A DNA stretch of 64,000 nucleotides, from NCBI RefSeq assembly GCF_019351405.1, contig NZ_JAHWZX010000001.1:186001-250000 (forward strand), written 5' to 3'. Below the pieces are notes generated by a model. It made no database searches and was not told where the DNA came from. It saw only the letters and a program-made list of their open reading frames with translations. Source of the DNA: Stakelama flava (GTDB taxonomy: Bacteria > Pseudomonadota > Alphaproteobacteria > Sphingomonadales > Sphingomonadaceae). The first letter of the stretch is position 1; the number at the start of each line of letters is the position of its first letter. The position numbers were made by a program, and so were the translations under genes. This document shows, in pieces, positions 35,127-45,839 of the stretch.

Positions 35127-36155
35127 TCAATCCGCTTTTTTCAGGTGTCGGCGGCCGAGCAGTTCGGCGATCTGTACGGCATTGAGCGCTGCACCCTTGC
35201 GCAGATTATCGCTGACGCACCAAAGCGATATGCCGTTGTCGATGGTGGGATCATCGCGAACGCGGCTGATAAAGGTCGCATATTCGCCGACGCATTCCAC
35301 CGGGGTGACATAGCCGCCATCTTCCCGCTTATCGACCAGCATGATGCCGGGGGCTTCGCGCAGGATGTTCTGCGCTTCCTCTGCCGACAATTCCTTTTCG
35401 AACTCGATATTGATCGATTCGGCATGGCCGACAAATACAGGCACACGGACACAGGTGGCGTTCACCTTCACCTTCGGGTCCATGATCTTCTTGGTTTCGA
35501 CGACCATCTTCCACTCTTCCTTGGTGGAGCCGTCCTCAAGGAACTTGTCGATATGCGGAATGACGTTGAACGCGATCTGCTTGGTGAACTTTACCGGCTC
35601 GTTCGAATCGCCGACAAAGATATTGCGGCTCTGTTCGAACAGTTCGTCCATGCCGCTTTTGCCCGCGCCGGAAACCGACTGATAGGTGGAAACGACGACA
35701 CGCCTGATCGTCGCCGCATCGTGCAGCGGCTTCAGCGCAACGACCATCTGCGCGGTCGAACAGTTCGGGTTGGCGATGATGTTCTTCGCCCGATATCCGT
35801 CGATCGCCTCGGCATTCACCTCCGGCACGATCAACGGCACATCCGGGTCCATGCGATAAAGCGATGAATTGTCGATCACCGTGCAACCGGCCGCCGCGAA
35901 TTTCGGGGCATAGATTTCGGTCGCTTCCGACCCGATGGCGAACAGCGCCATGTCGAATCCGGCGGGATCGAAATGTTCGATGTTCTTGACCTTAAGTTTT
36001 CGGCCCGTCTCGCCATATTCGATCTCATCCCCGGTTGAGCGCGACGATGCCAGCGCGACGATTTCGTCGGCCGGGAATTCGCGTTCGGCGAGGATGTTCA
36101 ACATTTCGCGGCCCACATTGCCCGTGGCTCCGGCGACGGCGACCCGATAACCCAT
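35127..36155 (-). CDS. asd: aspartate-semialdehyde dehydrogenase
   Basis: Reduces aspartyl phosphate to aspartate semialdehyde for Lys/diaminopimelate, Thr and Met synthesis. The 342-residue protein starts MGYRVAVAGATGNVGREML (NADP loop at ~8-14) at the ATG at 36155; the extra upstream residues of the open frame are not conserved. The catalytic cysteine is in IIANPNCSTAQMVVALKP (~130), and STYQSVSGAGKSGMDEL is a family signature. The catalytic histidine region follows the VPVFVGHAE segment. Confidence 0.96.
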   Translation of the reverse strand: MGYRVAVAGATGNVGREMLNILAEREFPADEIVALASSRSTGDEIEYGETGRKLKVKNIEHFDPAGFDMALFAIGSEATEIYAPKFAAAGCTVIDNSSLYRMDPDVPLIVPEVNAEAIDGYRAKNIIANPNCSTAQMVVALKPLHDAATIRRVVVSTYQSVSGAGKSGMDELFEQSRNIFVGDSNEPVKFTKQIAFNVIPHIDKFLEDGSTKEEWKMVVETKKIMDPKVKVNATCVRVPVFVGHAESINIEFEKELSAEEAQNILREAPGIMLVDKREDGGYVTPVECVGEYATFISRVRDDPTIDNGISLWCVSDNLRKGAALNAVQIAELLGRRHLKKAD

Positions 36156-36321
36156 GGTCGTGCTGTTCCTTTCTTCGTTGCGCATGGGCGCCTATCGCGA
36201 AGCGCCACTGCGCGCCAACAAAAATGCGTTTGCCGGGATAAAGGCGCACGAATCGTGCCTTCGCGCGCTGCGTTCGAAATGGGCACTATCGTGCCGCTCC
36301 GCAAGGCTGAGCGCGGAAAGA

Positions 36322-37989
36322 TCAGGAATAGCGTGCGGGATCGGTAAGCGAAGGGGTGACTTCGTCCATCGGTTCGATCCGGCCGGGATATGCGCCGCCC
36401 GCGTGCCTTTCGATTTTCTGGCGCACGCGTGGGGGTTCCCCGTCGGCATATAGCGTGCGCAGCGCCTCCAGATTGGCCATGTCGGCATGGGTCCGGCGTT
36501 GATTATGGCGCACATAATCCAGCCAGGTCGGCGCCTGATACCGTTCGATCCACAGCGTTTCGTCGTTCAGGTCCTGCAACAGACGCCAGCGCCGCGCCCC
36601 GTCGCGAATGCGGATGCGGCGGCGTTCGGCCATGATGTCCATGAACGCCTGCCAGTTTTCCGGATCGATGCGATAATCGATCGTCACCACGACCGGCCCG
36701 CTTCTGGGTTCGACCGGCACCATCGTCGCCGGTTCTTGCCAGCGATCGAGAAGGTCGAGATTCTCCCCGCCCATGTCTGGAAGCCGACGCACGAGCCCGA
36801 TTGCAAGCACGATCGCCTGCGCACACCCTGCGGTTATCAGGGCGATATTCACCCCGCGCATATCGGCGAGCGCACCGAACACCCAGCTTCCCGCCGCCAT
36901 TCCGCCGAATGTCACCATCTGATACAGCGACACCGCGCGCGCCACGACCCAGCGCGGCGACCCCAGCTGTATCGAGGCATTAAACGTCGAAAGCGCCATC
37001 ACCCACCCCGCCCCGGCAAGCGCAAGCACCGGCATGGTGAACACCATGCTCCGGCTGAGCCCCGTTCCGATCGCGCCGATCATAAAGGCAATCGATGCGC
37101 CGCGAACGATCGTTTCGGTCGAAAATCGCGCGCGCACCGTGCGAATTGTCAGCGCCGCCGCCACCGCGCCCAGCCCGAACGCGCCCAGCAGCAGGCCATA
37201 GGTCAGCGGCCCGCCACGGATCAGATCGCGCGCGACAAGCGGCATCAACGCCGAAATCGAGGAGGAGAACAGCCCGAATGTCGCTGATCGCGTCAGGATC
37301 ACCTTCAGCGATGGTGACATCAGCACATAGCGCACGCCCGCCCCGATCGCGCTGCCCAGCCGCTCACGCGGAAGCCGCCTTTCGGGCACGTCGCGTTTCC
37401 AGCGCAGCAGCACGGTGATGAGGCCAAGATAGCTGACCGCGTTAACGCAAAATGCGGCGGAAGCCCCCGCCGCGGCGACGATGGCGCCACCGATCGCCGG
37501 CCCGACACTGCGCGCGATGTTGAACGACATGCTGTTATACGCGATCGCGCTCGACAATAACGGCTTGGGCACCATCTCCCCCACCGATGCCTGCCAGGCG
37601 GGCGCGTTGAGCGCGGTGCCGCAGCCGATGAGGAAGGTGAAGCCGAGCAGCATCCACGGCGTCAGCAGGTCGAGCAGCGCGCAAAGCGTCAACAGGCTTG
37701 CCGCACCGAACATAAGCGTCTGTGCACCCAGCATGATCCGCCGCCGGTCGAAATTGTCGGCCACCGCGCCCGTCACCAGCGACAGGAGCATGATGGGAAG
37801 CGTCGTCGACGCCTGAACCAGCGCGACCAGCGTCGCCGAACCGGACAGCGACACCATCAGCCAGGACGCGCCGACCGCCTGAAGCACCGTGCCGAAATTC
37901 GACACAAGGTTGGCGCTCCACACCATGCGATAGATCGGCACGCCATAGGGGGATGCAGGCAGCTTCCCCCCGGTCGCTTCGTCAGTCAT
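36322..37989 (-). CDS. MFS transporter with C-terminal ABM-like domain
   Basis: A 555-residue inner-membrane exporter. About 12 hydrophobic segments span residues ~20-420, with the loop DNFDRRR between helices 2 and 3. This places it in the enterobactin-exporter-like MFS_3 group. Residues ~440-540 form a soluble tail beginning VVVTIDYRIDPENWQAFMDI that looks like an antibiotic-biosynthesis-monooxygenase fold, a known fusion in this group. The exported compound is unknown. It is transcribed alone, 166 bases upstream of asd. Confidence 0.85.
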   Translation of the reverse strand: MTDEATGGKLPASPYGVPIYRMVWSANLVSNFGTVLQAVGASWLMVSLSGSATLVALVQASTTLPIMLLSLVTGAVADNFDRRRIMLGAQTLMFGAASLLTLCALLDLLTPWMLLGFTFLIGCGTALNAPAWQASVGEMVPKPLLSSAIAYNSMSFNIARSVGPAIGGAIVAAAGASAAFCVNAVSYLGLITVLLRWKRDVPERRLPRERLGSAIGAGVRYVLMSPSLKVILTRSATFGLFSSSISALMPLVARDLIRGGPLTYGLLLGAFGLGAVAAALTIRTVRARFSTETIVRGASIAFMIGAIGTGLSRSMVFTMPVLALAGAGWVMALSTFNASIQLGSPRWVVARAVSLYQMVTFGGMAAGSWVFGALADMRGVNIALITAGCAQAIVLAIGLVRRLPDMGGENLDLLDRWQEPATMVPVEPRSGPVVVTIDYRIDPENWQAFMDIMAERRRIRIRDGARRWRLLQDLNDETLWIERYQAPTWLDYVRHNQRRTHADMANLEALRTLYADGEPPRVRQKIERHAGGAYPGRIEPMDEVTPSLTDPARYS

Positions 37990-38043
37990 CGCAATGCTTC
38001 CCCCGTTTCTTCGCCCGGCGAGGAGGGGAAGCCGTCACGCGGC

Positions 38044-40293
38044 TTATTGTTCCGGGGTATATTCCTCGCGCTCGCCCTTCTTCACCGCGCGGTCGAAGAA
38101 GTTGAAGATGGTCGTCCAGACGTGAATGTCGCTTCCCGCGGTATGTGTCTTACCGGGATAGAACATCATTTCGAACGGCACATTGTTCGCCTGCATCCTG
38201 CTTGCCAGCAAGGTGGAGTTTTCAAACACCACATTGTCGTCGGACATGCCGTGGATCAGCAACAGCGGATCGGCGATCTTCGTCGCGTCCTGAATGGCGT
38301 CCGACTTTTTGTACGCGTCCGCGACCTTGTTGGGGTCGCCCATATACCGTTCGGTATAATGGGTGTCGTACAGTTCCCATTTGGTCACCGGAGCGCCGGA
38401 CACGCCGCCCGCGTACAGGCCCGGGTCCGCCTCCAGCATCTTCAGCGTCATATAGCCGCCATAGGACCAGCCATAGATGCCGATCCGGTCGGGATCGACG
38501 AAGTTCAGGCTTTTCAGATATTGTGCACCCGCCTTCTGGTCGGCGACCTCTACCGACCCCATGGCGCGATAGATCGCATCCTCGAACGCGGTGCCGCGAT
38601 TGGCCGAACCGCGATTGTCGATCTGAAAGAAGATATAGCCCTTGTCGACGATATATTGCTGCATCGCGCCGCCCCAGGCCTTGCTGACCGTTTGCGAATG
38701 CGGGCCGCCATAATGCTGGAACCAGACCGGGTATTTCTTGCCGGGCTTCAGTTCCGGCGTGATCATTTCCCAATTCAGCGTCTGGCCGCCCGGCCCCTTG
38801 ATCGTCCCGAATTTCCGTTCGCGATGGCTGGGCAAATAGGGGTGATAGGGATGATCGGGGTCGTTGACGTCGTTCCTGCTGATCCATTCGATGCGCTTGC
38901 CGGTGGCGTCGGCAAGATAGACCTGCGTCGGCTGATCGGTATTCGACCGGCTGATGATCGCACGGCTGGCATTTTCGTCCATTCGCGCGCCGTTCCACCA
39001 TCCCGCCTCGGTCAGCCGCGTGGTCTTGCCCGGCGCGGACAGGTCGAGCGCATAAAGATGCTGTTCGAGCACGCCGTCCTTGTTGCCGAGGAAATAGACG
39101 CGTCCCCGCTTTTCATCGACGCCCGCAAGACCGGTCACTTCCCAGTCGCCGCTGGTGAGCTGCGTCCACTTTCCGCCAGACAACCGGTACAAATGGCCGT
39201 GGCCCGACCGTTCCGACCACCAGATCAGGCTGCCGTCCTTCATGAAGTGATAGTTGTCGGTCAGGTTGATCCAGCTCTTGTCGCCCGCCTTTTCGGTGAA
39301 CAACACGCTCGTCTTTCCCGTCGCCGGATCGACCTTCAGCATGTCGAGCCGCGTCTGATCGCGATTTTCACGCTGGACGTACAGCCATTTGCCGTCGGGC
39401 GACCAGTCGGTTCGCGCCAGATAGATATCGCGCTCGCTGCCCAGATCGACCTTCACCCGGTTCGCCCCGTCGGGGTCCATCACCCATAGCGAGACATCGA
39501 CATTGGGCGTCCCGGCAGCGGGGTAGCGCTGGTCGTACACCTTTGTCCCCTCCGCGCCGATCGCAGCGCGAGCGACCACGCCGACCGGCGCTTCGTCAAA
39601 GCGTTCGACCGCGACGCGCCGGTCGCCCGGCGACCACCAATAGCCGGTCGAGCGGTCCATTTCCTCCTGCGCGACGAATTCGGCCTCGCCCCAATGCACG
39701 GTGCCCTTGCCATCATCGGTCACCTGCCGCGCGGTTCCGCCACTTAGCGGCTGCACCCACAGATTCTGGTCGCGAACGAAGCTGACATATCCGCCCGCCG
39801 GGCTGATCACGGGATTAAGCTCGCCGGTTTCGCTATCGGTCAGACGACGGACCTCGCCGTCAAGCGTGGCGAGGTACAGGTCACCGTCCAGCGGAACGAG
39901 AATCGATTTGCCGTCGGGCGCCCAGTCATAGGCGACGATGCCCTTCAGATTGGTGATGCGCGCGCGTTCGCGCTGCATCTTTTCCGCCTCGGTCAGTTCG
40001 GCACCGGTCCCCACTTTTTTGGAATCAACCAGCATCCGCCATTTGCCGGTGCTGGTGTCCATCGCCCACAAATCATAGCGTTCGCGATCATCCTCACGAT
40101 TGCGCAGCACGGTCAGCAGTTTTCCATCGGGCGAAAGCTTCATTCCCCGCGGCACCGATCCCGAAAGATCAGGGCTGGCGAACAGGCGTTCCAGCGTCAG
40201 GTCGGGGGGGCTGTGATCGGCCGGCATATCCGCGGCCATCGCCGTCGATCCCGTCATCGCCGCAAGCGCCAGTCCGGCCAACCGTGTCTTCAT
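38044..40293 (-). CDS. dipeptidyl-peptidase IV family serine peptidase (S9B)
   Basis: A 749-residue exported prolyl dipeptidase. A signal peptide (MKTRLAGLALAAMTG...AMA) is cleaved near residue 21, so it is periplasmic. A beta-propeller domain follows (repeated WSPDGKWL-type blades), and the C-terminal hydrolase has the nucleophile motif GWSYGGYM, the Asp in HGMSDDNVVF and the His in YPGKTHTAG. The ATG at 40293 is chosen for its signal peptide; an ATG at 40314 is possible. The open frame beyond is antisense to zntB and spurious. It is divergent from zntB. Confidence 0.93.
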   Translation of the reverse strand: MKTRLAGLALAAMTGSTAMAADMPADHSPPDLTLERLFASPDLSGSVPRGMKLSPDGKLLTVLRNREDDRERYDLWAMDTSTGKWRMLVDSKKVGTGAELTEAEKMQRERARITNLKGIVAYDWAPDGKSILVPLDGDLYLATLDGEVRRLTDSETGELNPVISPAGGYVSFVRDQNLWVQPLSGGTARQVTDDGKGTVHWGEAEFVAQEEMDRSTGYWWSPGDRRVAVERFDEAPVGVVARAAIGAEGTKVYDQRYPAAGTPNVDVSLWVMDPDGANRVKVDLGSERDIYLARTDWSPDGKWLYVQRENRDQTRLDMLKVDPATGKTSVLFTEKAGDKSWINLTDNYHFMKDGSLIWWSERSGHGHLYRLSGGKWTQLTSGDWEVTGLAGVDEKRGRVYFLGNKDGVLEQHLYALDLSAPGKTTRLTEAGWWNGARMDENASRAIISRSNTDQPTQVYLADATGKRIEWISRNDVNDPDHPYHPYLPSHRERKFGTIKGPGGQTLNWEMITPELKPGKKYPVWFQHYGGPHSQTVSKAWGGAMQQYIVDKGYIFFQIDNRGSANRGTAFEDAIYRAMGSVEVADQKAGAQYLKSLNFVDPDRIGIYGWSYGGYMTLKMLEADPGLYAGGVSGAPVTKWELYDTHYTERYMGDPNKVADAYKKSDAIQDATKIADPLLLIHGMSDDNVVFENSTLLASRMQANNVPFEMMFYPGKTHTAGSDIHVWTTIFNFFDRAVKKGEREEYTPEQ

Positions 40294-40398
40294 CCGCTTT
40301 TCGCTCCATATCATCGTCTTGCCGTTCCGTATCGCGGGCGAAGCGAGCCACGTAAAGGGCGGATTGCCCGGCCCCAAATCAGCGCGTAGCGTGCCCCG

Positions 40399-41418
40399 AT
40401 GATGCAAACCGATGCCGACACGCTTCCCCCCATGCTGGTGCCCGATCGCGATACGGGGCTGATTTTCGCGCGGGTGATCGACGGAAAAGGCGGCGCACGG
40501 CCGATCGACTGGGCTGAGGCCGGGCAGTGGTCGGCCGCGCCGGGCGAAACCTTGTGGATGCATCTCGACCGTACGGTGGAAAGCGTCGACGACTGGTTGC
40601 GCGACGAACTGGGCATTTCGGAGGCGACGGTCGAGGCGCTGGTATCCAACCAGACCCGGCCGCGCGCGTTTCGCGAAGGCGACACGCTCATCGCCGTATT
40701 GCGCGGCATCAACTTCAATCCCGGCGCAGAGCCGGAGGATATGGTCACGCTTCAGATATGGGCAAAGGCGGATCGGGTCATCACGCTTCGCCGCCGCATC
40801 CTTCAGGCGCCGCGCGATGTGCTGGACCAGCTTCATCGCGGTGCCGGTCCGTCCAGCGCTGGCGATCTGGTCACCGAAATCGTCGAACAGCTGGTCGCCA
40901 CCATGGGCGGTTCGATCGTAGACATGAACGAGCGTATCGACGAACTGGAGGAAGATGAAGACGATCTGGATGTCGAGGAGGTACTCGACGTCATCGCGAC
41001 CATCCGGCGCAATTGCCTTGGCCTGAAACGCCATATGTCGCCGCAGCACGAGGCGCTGATGCAGATCGCGCGCGATCCGCCCAACTGGATGAGCGATGCG
41101 AACAGCCGCGACATCCGAGAGACGATCGACCGGCTGAAACGCTATCTGGAGGATATCGACGTTTCGAAGGAAAGCGTGCTGGTGTTGCAGGACGACATAA
41201 ACAACCGCGCCGCCAACCGTTCGAACCACACCATGTACATGCTGTCGATCGTCGCGGCGATTTTCCTGCCGCTCAGCTTCGTCACCGGACTGCTGGGCAT
41301 CAATGTCGGCGGATTGCCCGGTGTTCACGACCCGGATGCCTTCTGGGTTACGGTCGCAATTCTTGCCGGATTGCTGGGCATTCAATTAATGTTGTTCCGT
41401 CGCCTACGGTGGCTGTAG
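40399..41418 (+). CDS. zntB: CorA-family zinc transporter ZntB
   Basis: A 339-residue CorA-like cation channel or transporter. A large cytoplasmic domain with long helices and an acidic loop (DELEEDEDDLDVEE) precedes two C-terminal transmembrane helices. The selectivity signature after the first helix is GINVGG (~residues 300-305), the ZntB variant of the CorA GMN motif, which suggests Zn2+ rather than Mg2+ transport. Two adjacent ATGs (40399, 40402) are possible. The promoter must lie in the 105 bases shared with the divergent peptidase gene. Confidence 0.9.
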   Translation: MMQTDADTLPPMLVPDRDTGLIFARVIDGKGGARPIDWAEAGQWSAAPGETLWMHLDRTVESVDDWLRDELGISEATVEALVSNQTRPRAFREGDTLIAVLRGINFNPGAEPEDMVTLQIWAKADRVITLRRRILQAPRDVLDQLHRGAGPSSAGDLVTEIVEQLVATMGGSIVDMNERIDELEEDEDDLDVEEVLDVIATIRRNCLGLKRHMSPQHEALMQIARDPPNWMSDANSRDIRETIDRLKRYLEDIDVSKESVLVLQDDINNRAANRSNHTMYMLSIVAAIFLPLSFVTGLLGINVGGLPGVHDPDAFWVTVAILAGLLGIQLMLFRRLRWL

Positions 41419-41557
41419 CGTAAAGTGAACGGTTGCGTTTTTAGCAATCGCCTAAATTGGAACCTGCGGTATCCACCGCCGTTTCCGGTGCGCTATCGGG
41501 AGAAGTAATAATAATAACGCGCGGCTGCCGAAGCCGCCAGCAACGCAAAAGGATGTC

Positions 41558-42862
41558 ATGAACACTCGTACCAAGCTTTCGCTCGCCGCTGCGTCGGCGA
41601 TTTCTTCATTCTGCGCGTTCGCCGGTTCGGCGCATGCACAGGCCTTCTATCTTCAGGAACAGTCGGCTCGCGCGGCGGGACGCGCCTTTTCGGGTGAGGC
41701 CGCCGATACCGGCCCGTCCTCGCTGTGGTGGAATCCGGCCTCGATCGCCGGGATCGACGGAATCCAGGGCGATATCAGCGCCAGCCTGATCCTGCCCGAA
41801 GGCGAAATCCGCAACAATGGAACCGTCATCGTGCGTCCGGGTCAGTCGGCCGCCAGCGTCGGCGGCGATCCGGTCGCCACCAACCCGATCGAAAGCGGCG
41901 TGCTTCCTTCGGGATCGATCGCGGTGCCGATCGGCAACCGGCTGGCGGTGGGCCTGACCTTCGCATCGCCTTACAGCTTCACCACCGATTATGATGACGG
42001 CGCGTGGACACGCTACAGCGCCGATCGCACGCGGCTTCGCACCTATGATATTCAGCCTTCGATCGCATTCGCAGTGACGCCGTGGCTGCGCATTGGCGGC
42101 GCGGCGAACATCGAACATGCCGAAGCAACGCTGACCAACGCGCTACCCAATCTGAGCGCGGCGCTGCCCGACGGGATGCAGTCGTTGAGCGGCGATGGAT
42201 GGGATGTGGGCTGGTCCGCCGGGGCGCAGATCGACGGTGGTCCGGTGACGCTCGGCCTCAGCTATAAATCGAGCATTGAGCACGATTTGAAGGGCGACCT
42301 GTCCATTTCCGGCCTGCTCGGCCCGCTCGCCGCGCAGAATCTCGACCTTTCCGGCGTACATGCTACCTATTCGACGCCGTGGCAGGCGATCGGCAGCGTT
42401 CGCTTCGCAGCGACGGACAAGCTGACGCTGAACGCGCAGGTCATCCGCTATGGCTGGAGCAAGTTCGATTCGATCGACATCGGCGATCCGGTCGACACCT
42501 CGATCCCCGAAAACTACAAGAATACCTGGAGCTATGCGGGCGGCTTCGATCTTCAGGTCGATCCGCAGCTTACCCTGCGCGCTGGCGTCCAATATGCCGG
42601 AACGCCGACCCGCGACGGATATCGCGATCCACGCGTGCCCGATTCCGACCGCTGGAACTTCGCCACCGGCGCCAGCATCAAGGTATCGGATCATTTCGCG
42701 GTCGATGCCGCGGCGAACTATATCCGCTTCGAAGACGCACCGATCGACAAGCCGACGGCGGCCTATGCCGGTACGGTGGTGCAGACCCCGGTGGTGGTCG
42801 ACGGGCAGCTTAACGACGCCAGCGCGGTGGTGCTGTCGCTGGGCGGTCGCTTCAACTTCTGA
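41558..42862 (+). CDS. OmpP1/FadL-family outer-membrane transport protein
   Basis: A 434-residue outer-membrane beta barrel for hydrophobic substrates such as long-chain fatty acids. The signal peptide ends AGSAHAQA (~28), followed by the FadL-type plug start FYLQEQSARAAGRAFSGEAA and SLWWNPASIAG, and the protein ends in an aromatic beta strand (GGRFNF). An ATG at 41558 is preceded by AAAAGGATGTC. It sits alone between zntB and a strong terminator. Confidence 0.93.
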   Translation: MNTRTKLSLAAASAISSFCAFAGSAHAQAFYLQEQSARAAGRAFSGEAADTGPSSLWWNPASIAGIDGIQGDISASLILPEGEIRNNGTVIVRPGQSAASVGGDPVATNPIESGVLPSGSIAVPIGNRLAVGLTFASPYSFTTDYDDGAWTRYSADRTRLRTYDIQPSIAFAVTPWLRIGGAANIEHAEATLTNALPNLSAALPDGMQSLSGDGWDVGWSAGAQIDGGPVTLGLSYKSSIEHDLKGDLSISGLLGPLAAQNLDLSGVHATYSTPWQAIGSVRFAATDKLTLNAQVIRYGWSKFDSIDIGDPVDTSIPENYKNTWSYAGGFDLQVDPQLTLRAGVQYAGTPTRDGYRDPRVPDSDRWNFATGASIKVSDHFAVDAAANYIRFEDAPIDKPTAAYAGTVVQTPVVVDGQLNDASAVVLSLGGRFNF

Positions 42863-42937
42863 CGTGATCGACAAGGGAGGGCCGCGTTTCGAACGATTCG
42901 GCCTTCCCCCCGACACACCCCCGTCAAAGGGCAAAGA

Positions 42938-42972
42938 AAAAGGCCCGCCGGATACGCACCGGCGGGCCTTTT
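42938..42972. terminator. bidirectional terminator between the FadL-type gene and rplS
   Basis: AAAAGGCCCGCCGG and CCGGCGGGCCTTTT form a perfect 14-bp stem with a 7-base loop and A/T-tracts on both sides, so it can serve both converging transcripts. It closely resembles the terminator at 12.3 kb. Confidence 0.92.
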
Positions 42973-42995
42973 CTTATGCCTTGTGGCGACCCGGC

Positions 42996-43385
42996 TTACT
43001 TGGTCGCTGCGTCCTTGGCAGGGCGGGTGTCGCGGCGCTCGGCGATACGCGCCGCCTTACCGGTACGGCCACGCAGATAGTAAAGCTTGGCGCGACGCAC
43101 GACGCCCTTGCGGACGACCGTGACCGAATCGATGCTGGGCGAATAAAGCGGGAAGACGCGCTCGACGCCTTCACCGAACGAAATCTTGCGAACGGTGAAG
43201 GACGATCCCATGCCGCGATTGGTGCGCGCAATGCAGACGCCTTCGAAATTCTGGACGCGGCTGCGATCGCCTTCGACGATGTTCACGCCGATGCGCAGCG
43301 TGTCACCCGGGCGGAATTCGGGGATCGACTTCGATTCGCTGAATTTGGCGATCTGTTCGGCTTCAATGGTTTCGATGAGGTTCAT
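42996..43385 (-). CDS. rplS: 50S ribosomal protein L19
   Basis: A 129-residue ribosomal protein at the 30S-50S bridge region. Diagnostic segments are [39 protein letters not shown] and [20 protein letters not shown] short Asp/Lys tail extends beyond the core. It is the last gene of the translation cluster, 3 bases after the trmD stop. Confidence 0.98.
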   Translation of the reverse strand: MNLIETIEAEQIAKFSESKSIPEFRPGDTLRIGVNIVEGDRSRVQNFEGVCIARTNRGMGSSFTVRKISFGEGVERVFPLYSPSIDSVTVVRKGVVRRAKLYYLRGRTGKAARIAERRDTRPAKDAATK

Positions 43386-43388
43386 CGC

Positions 43389-44120
43389 TCATTCTTCCTT
43401 CGTCTGTCGCCGCGCACCAGAGGGAGAACGGGCCCGAGCGCCACAATAGCGCTCCCAAAGGTCCGGCCTCCTTAGCCGTGTATCATCTTCCGCCCGCGCC
43501 GTGCGCCAGGCGGCTATTTTCGCATGATCCCCCGATCGCAGCACTTCGGGGATCGTGCGCCCTTCCCACATTTGCGGTCGGGTATATTGCGGATATTCGA
43601 GCAGCCCGTTTTCAAAGCTCTCGTCCATACCGCTCGAAGCCGCGCCCATTACGCCGGGAAGCAGCCGAATGCAAGCGTCCAGCGTGACGAACGCGCCTAT
43701 TTCGCCGCCCGACAGGACATAATCGCCGATCGAAACCGGCTCCACCGCGCGGCCTTCAAAAATCCGTTCATCGAATCCTTCGAATCTGCCGCACAGGATC
43801 GCCACGCCCGGCCCCGCCGCCAGTTCGCGCACCCGCGCCTGAGCAAGCGGTAGCCCACGCGGCGTCATGGCAAGGATCGGGACATCGTCCACCACGCTGT
43901 CCACTGCGGCGGCAAGGATGTCGGGGCGAAGCACCATGCCCGCCCCGCCGCCCGCCGGGGTATCGTCCACGCTGCGATGCCGGTCGGTGGCAAAATCACG
44001 CATCTGCACTGCGTTCAGCGACCATTTCCCCTCGGCAAGCGCACGCCCCGCAAGCGATATGCCAAGCGGCCCAGGAAACATTTCGGGATACAAGGTGAGG
44101 ACGGTGGCAGCAAAGGTCAT
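43389..44120 (-). CDS. trmD: tRNA (guanine-37-N1)-methyltransferase
   Basis: Makes m1G37 in tRNAs to prevent frameshifting. The 243-residue SPOUT enzyme has the [13 protein letters not shown] start, [24 protein letters not shown] and the trefoil-knot segment [20 protein letters not shown]. The ATG at 44120 is the family start; the open frame upstream is noise. It must have its own promoter in 44121-44251, because three genes in the opposite direction separate it from rimM. Confidence 0.96.
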   Translation of the reverse strand: MTFAATVLTLYPEMFPGPLGISLAGRALAEGKWSLNAVQMRDFATDRHRSVDDTPAGGGAGMVLRPDILAAAVDSVVDDVPILAMTPRGLPLAQARVRELAAGPGVAILCGRFEGFDERIFEGRAVEPVSIGDYVLSGGEIGAFVTLDACIRLLPGVMGAASSGMDESFENGLLEYPQYTRPQMWEGRTIPEVLRSGDHAKIAAWRTARAEDDTRLRRPDLWERYCGARARSPSGARRQTKEE

Positions 44121-44251
44121 GACGCCCGTCTGTCCCTTTCCCCTGCGCGAATGGCAAGGAAAAGCTTTTTCGCTGTACCCGCGCCGTCGCATGGGACCCG
44201 ACTGACGGCCAAGCGTTTCATCGGTGCCACCCTCCATATGAAGGAATACCG

Positions 44252-44836
44252 ATGCACGTAGAACCCCGGTTGCCGCTGCTTTCGCCCAATCAGCTGAACG
44301 ACAAACAAAAGCCGTTATACGAAGACATGAAAAAGGGCATCGCGTCCGATTTTTCCGCCTTTCAGACGATGGACGAAAACGGCGCGCTGATGGGTCCATG
44401 GAATCCGTGGCTTCACGATCCCGAAATCGGCGGCGCGATCTGGAACCTGACAAAGGTGATGACGGCGCAGGCGAAACTGCCCGACGATGTGCGACAGGTC
44501 GTCATTCTGGTCGTCGGCGCCCATTTCGACGCGGCATATGAACTTTATGCGCATGTTGCGGTCGCCGAAGCGCGCGGCATGACCGATGCCCGGCTGGCCA
44601 CGCTGTGTTCGGGCCTGAAGGCAAACGACCTCAGCGAAGAGGAAAGCATCGGCTATGACGTCGCCTATGCGCTGGTGAACGGCGGCACGCTGCCCCGGCC
44701 GGCATGGGATCTGGCGGTCGAGCGCTTCGGGCTGCACGGCGCGACCGAACTGGTATATCTTGTCGGCCTCTACTGCATGGTATCGACGACGCTGAACGGT
44801 TTCGCGGTACAGGTGCCCGAACCCGATGAAACCTGA
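44252..44836 (+). CDS. carboxymuconolactone decarboxylase (AhpD-like) family protein
   Basis: A 194-residue all-helical protein. The [28 protein letters not shown] segment carries the Glu...His pair of the AhpD/CMD fold, but the CxxC redox pair of AhpD is absent; the only Cys residues are isolated (~110 and ~179). It is therefore not a classical alkylhydroperoxidase, and a decarboxylase or unknown role is possible. The ATG at 44252 follows AAGGAA. It overlaps the next gene by 11 bases and starts the block that interrupts the rimM-trmD linkage. Confidence 0.82.
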   Translation: MHVEPRLPLLSPNQLNDKQKPLYEDMKKGIASDFSAFQTMDENGALMGPWNPWLHDPEIGGAIWNLTKVMTAQAKLPDDVRQVVILVVGAHFDAAYELYAHVAVAEARGMTDARLATLCSGLKANDLSEEESIGYDVAYALVNGGTLPRPAWDLAVERFGLHGATELVYLVGLYCMVSTTLNGFAVQVPEPDET

Positions 44837-45830
44837 TTCCTCTACCGATCGCCAACGGTCGGGTGAAGAGGTGGATGATTGCATCATCGTCGGCGCAGGG
44901 CCTGCCGGGCTGACGGCGGCGATCTATCTCGCGCGCTTCCACCTTCGCATCCGCCTGTTCGATTGCGGCACCAGTCGCGCGGCGCTGATTCCGCGCACGA
45001 ACAATCACGCCGGCTTTCCCGACGGGATTGCCGGTGCCGAATTGCTGCGCCGAATGCGTGAACAGGCGGCGCGGTTCGGCGCGAGCCGCGTCGAAGCGCG
45101 GGTGACCGGCATTGAGGGGCGGGATGATGGCGATTTTCATGTCCGCGTCGGGGAGGAAACTTTCCGTTCGCGCAGCGTGCTGCTCGCTACCGGAGTCGTC
45201 AATCACCGCCCGGACATGCCCGATGCGCTGCACGACACCGCGCTTGCACGCGGGCTGCTGCGCTATTGCCCGGTCTGCGATGGCTATGAGGTTACCGACC
45301 AGCGGGTCGCCGTTATCGGCAGCGGCGATCACGGCATGCGCGAGGCGCTTTTCCTGCGCACTTTCACACACGACGTCACGCTGATCGCGCCCGACGCGGA
45401 GCACGGGCTGTCGGACGAATGCATCGCTCGGCTGGACGAAGCCGGTATCGCACGGATCGACGGCCCCTGCGGTGGCTGGGCGATCGAGGGGAACCGCCTC
45501 GCGCTCGACACCGCAGCCGGACGGATGGCGTTCGAGAGCGCGTACCCCGCGCTTGGCTCCACCATCCGCTCCTCGCTCGCCGTTACGGCGGGCGCGAAGG
45601 CAACCGATGAGGGGTGTCTGGAAGTCGATACGCATCAACGTACATCGATACCCGGTCTATACGCTGCGGGGGATGTGGTTCTCGGCCTCGACCAGATCAG
45701 CCATGCGATGGGCGAGGCAGGCGTCGCCGCAACCACCATTCGCAATGACCTGTATCTGCGAAATCCGCTCTGGCTCTGGCGTCCGCGATCGGATGATGAC
45801 AAATTTCAGCGAGCGTCAGGACCAAATTGA
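44826..45830 (+). CDS. thioredoxin-reductase-like FAD/NAD(P) oxidoreductase
   Basis: A 334-residue two-dinucleotide-fold flavoprotein. The FAD loop [16 protein letters not shown] is near the N-terminus, the CPVCDGYE redox disulfide motif (CxxC) is at ~150, the NADPH loop [10 protein letters not shown] follows and the FAD-ribityl motif GLYAAGDVV is near the end. The order is that of low-molecular-weight thioredoxin reductase, but the physiological partner is unknown. The start overlaps the CMD-family gene by 11 bases, so the two may be functionally coupled. Confidence 0.85.
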   Translation: MKPDSSTDRQRSGEEVDDCIIVGAGPAGLTAAIYLARFHLRIRLFDCGTSRAALIPRTNNHAGFPDGIAGAELLRRMREQAARFGASRVEARVTGIEGRDDGDFHVRVGEETFRSRSVLLATGVVNHRPDMPDALHDTALARGLLRYCPVCDGYEVTDQRVAVIGSGDHGMREALFLRTFTHDVTLIAPDAEHGLSDECIARLDEAGIARIDGPCGGWAIEGNRLALDTAAGRMAFESAYPALGSTIRSSLAVTAGAKATDEGCLEVDTHQRTSIPGLYAAGDVVLGLDQISHAMGEAGVAATTIRNDLYLRNPLWLWRPRSDDDKFQRASGPN

Positions 45831-45839
45831 AAGTGCGAA

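Noticed and set aside
40294..41385. N-terminal extension of the DPP-IV-like peptidase
   Set aside because: It is antisense to zntB; a signal peptide right after 40293 marks the true start.
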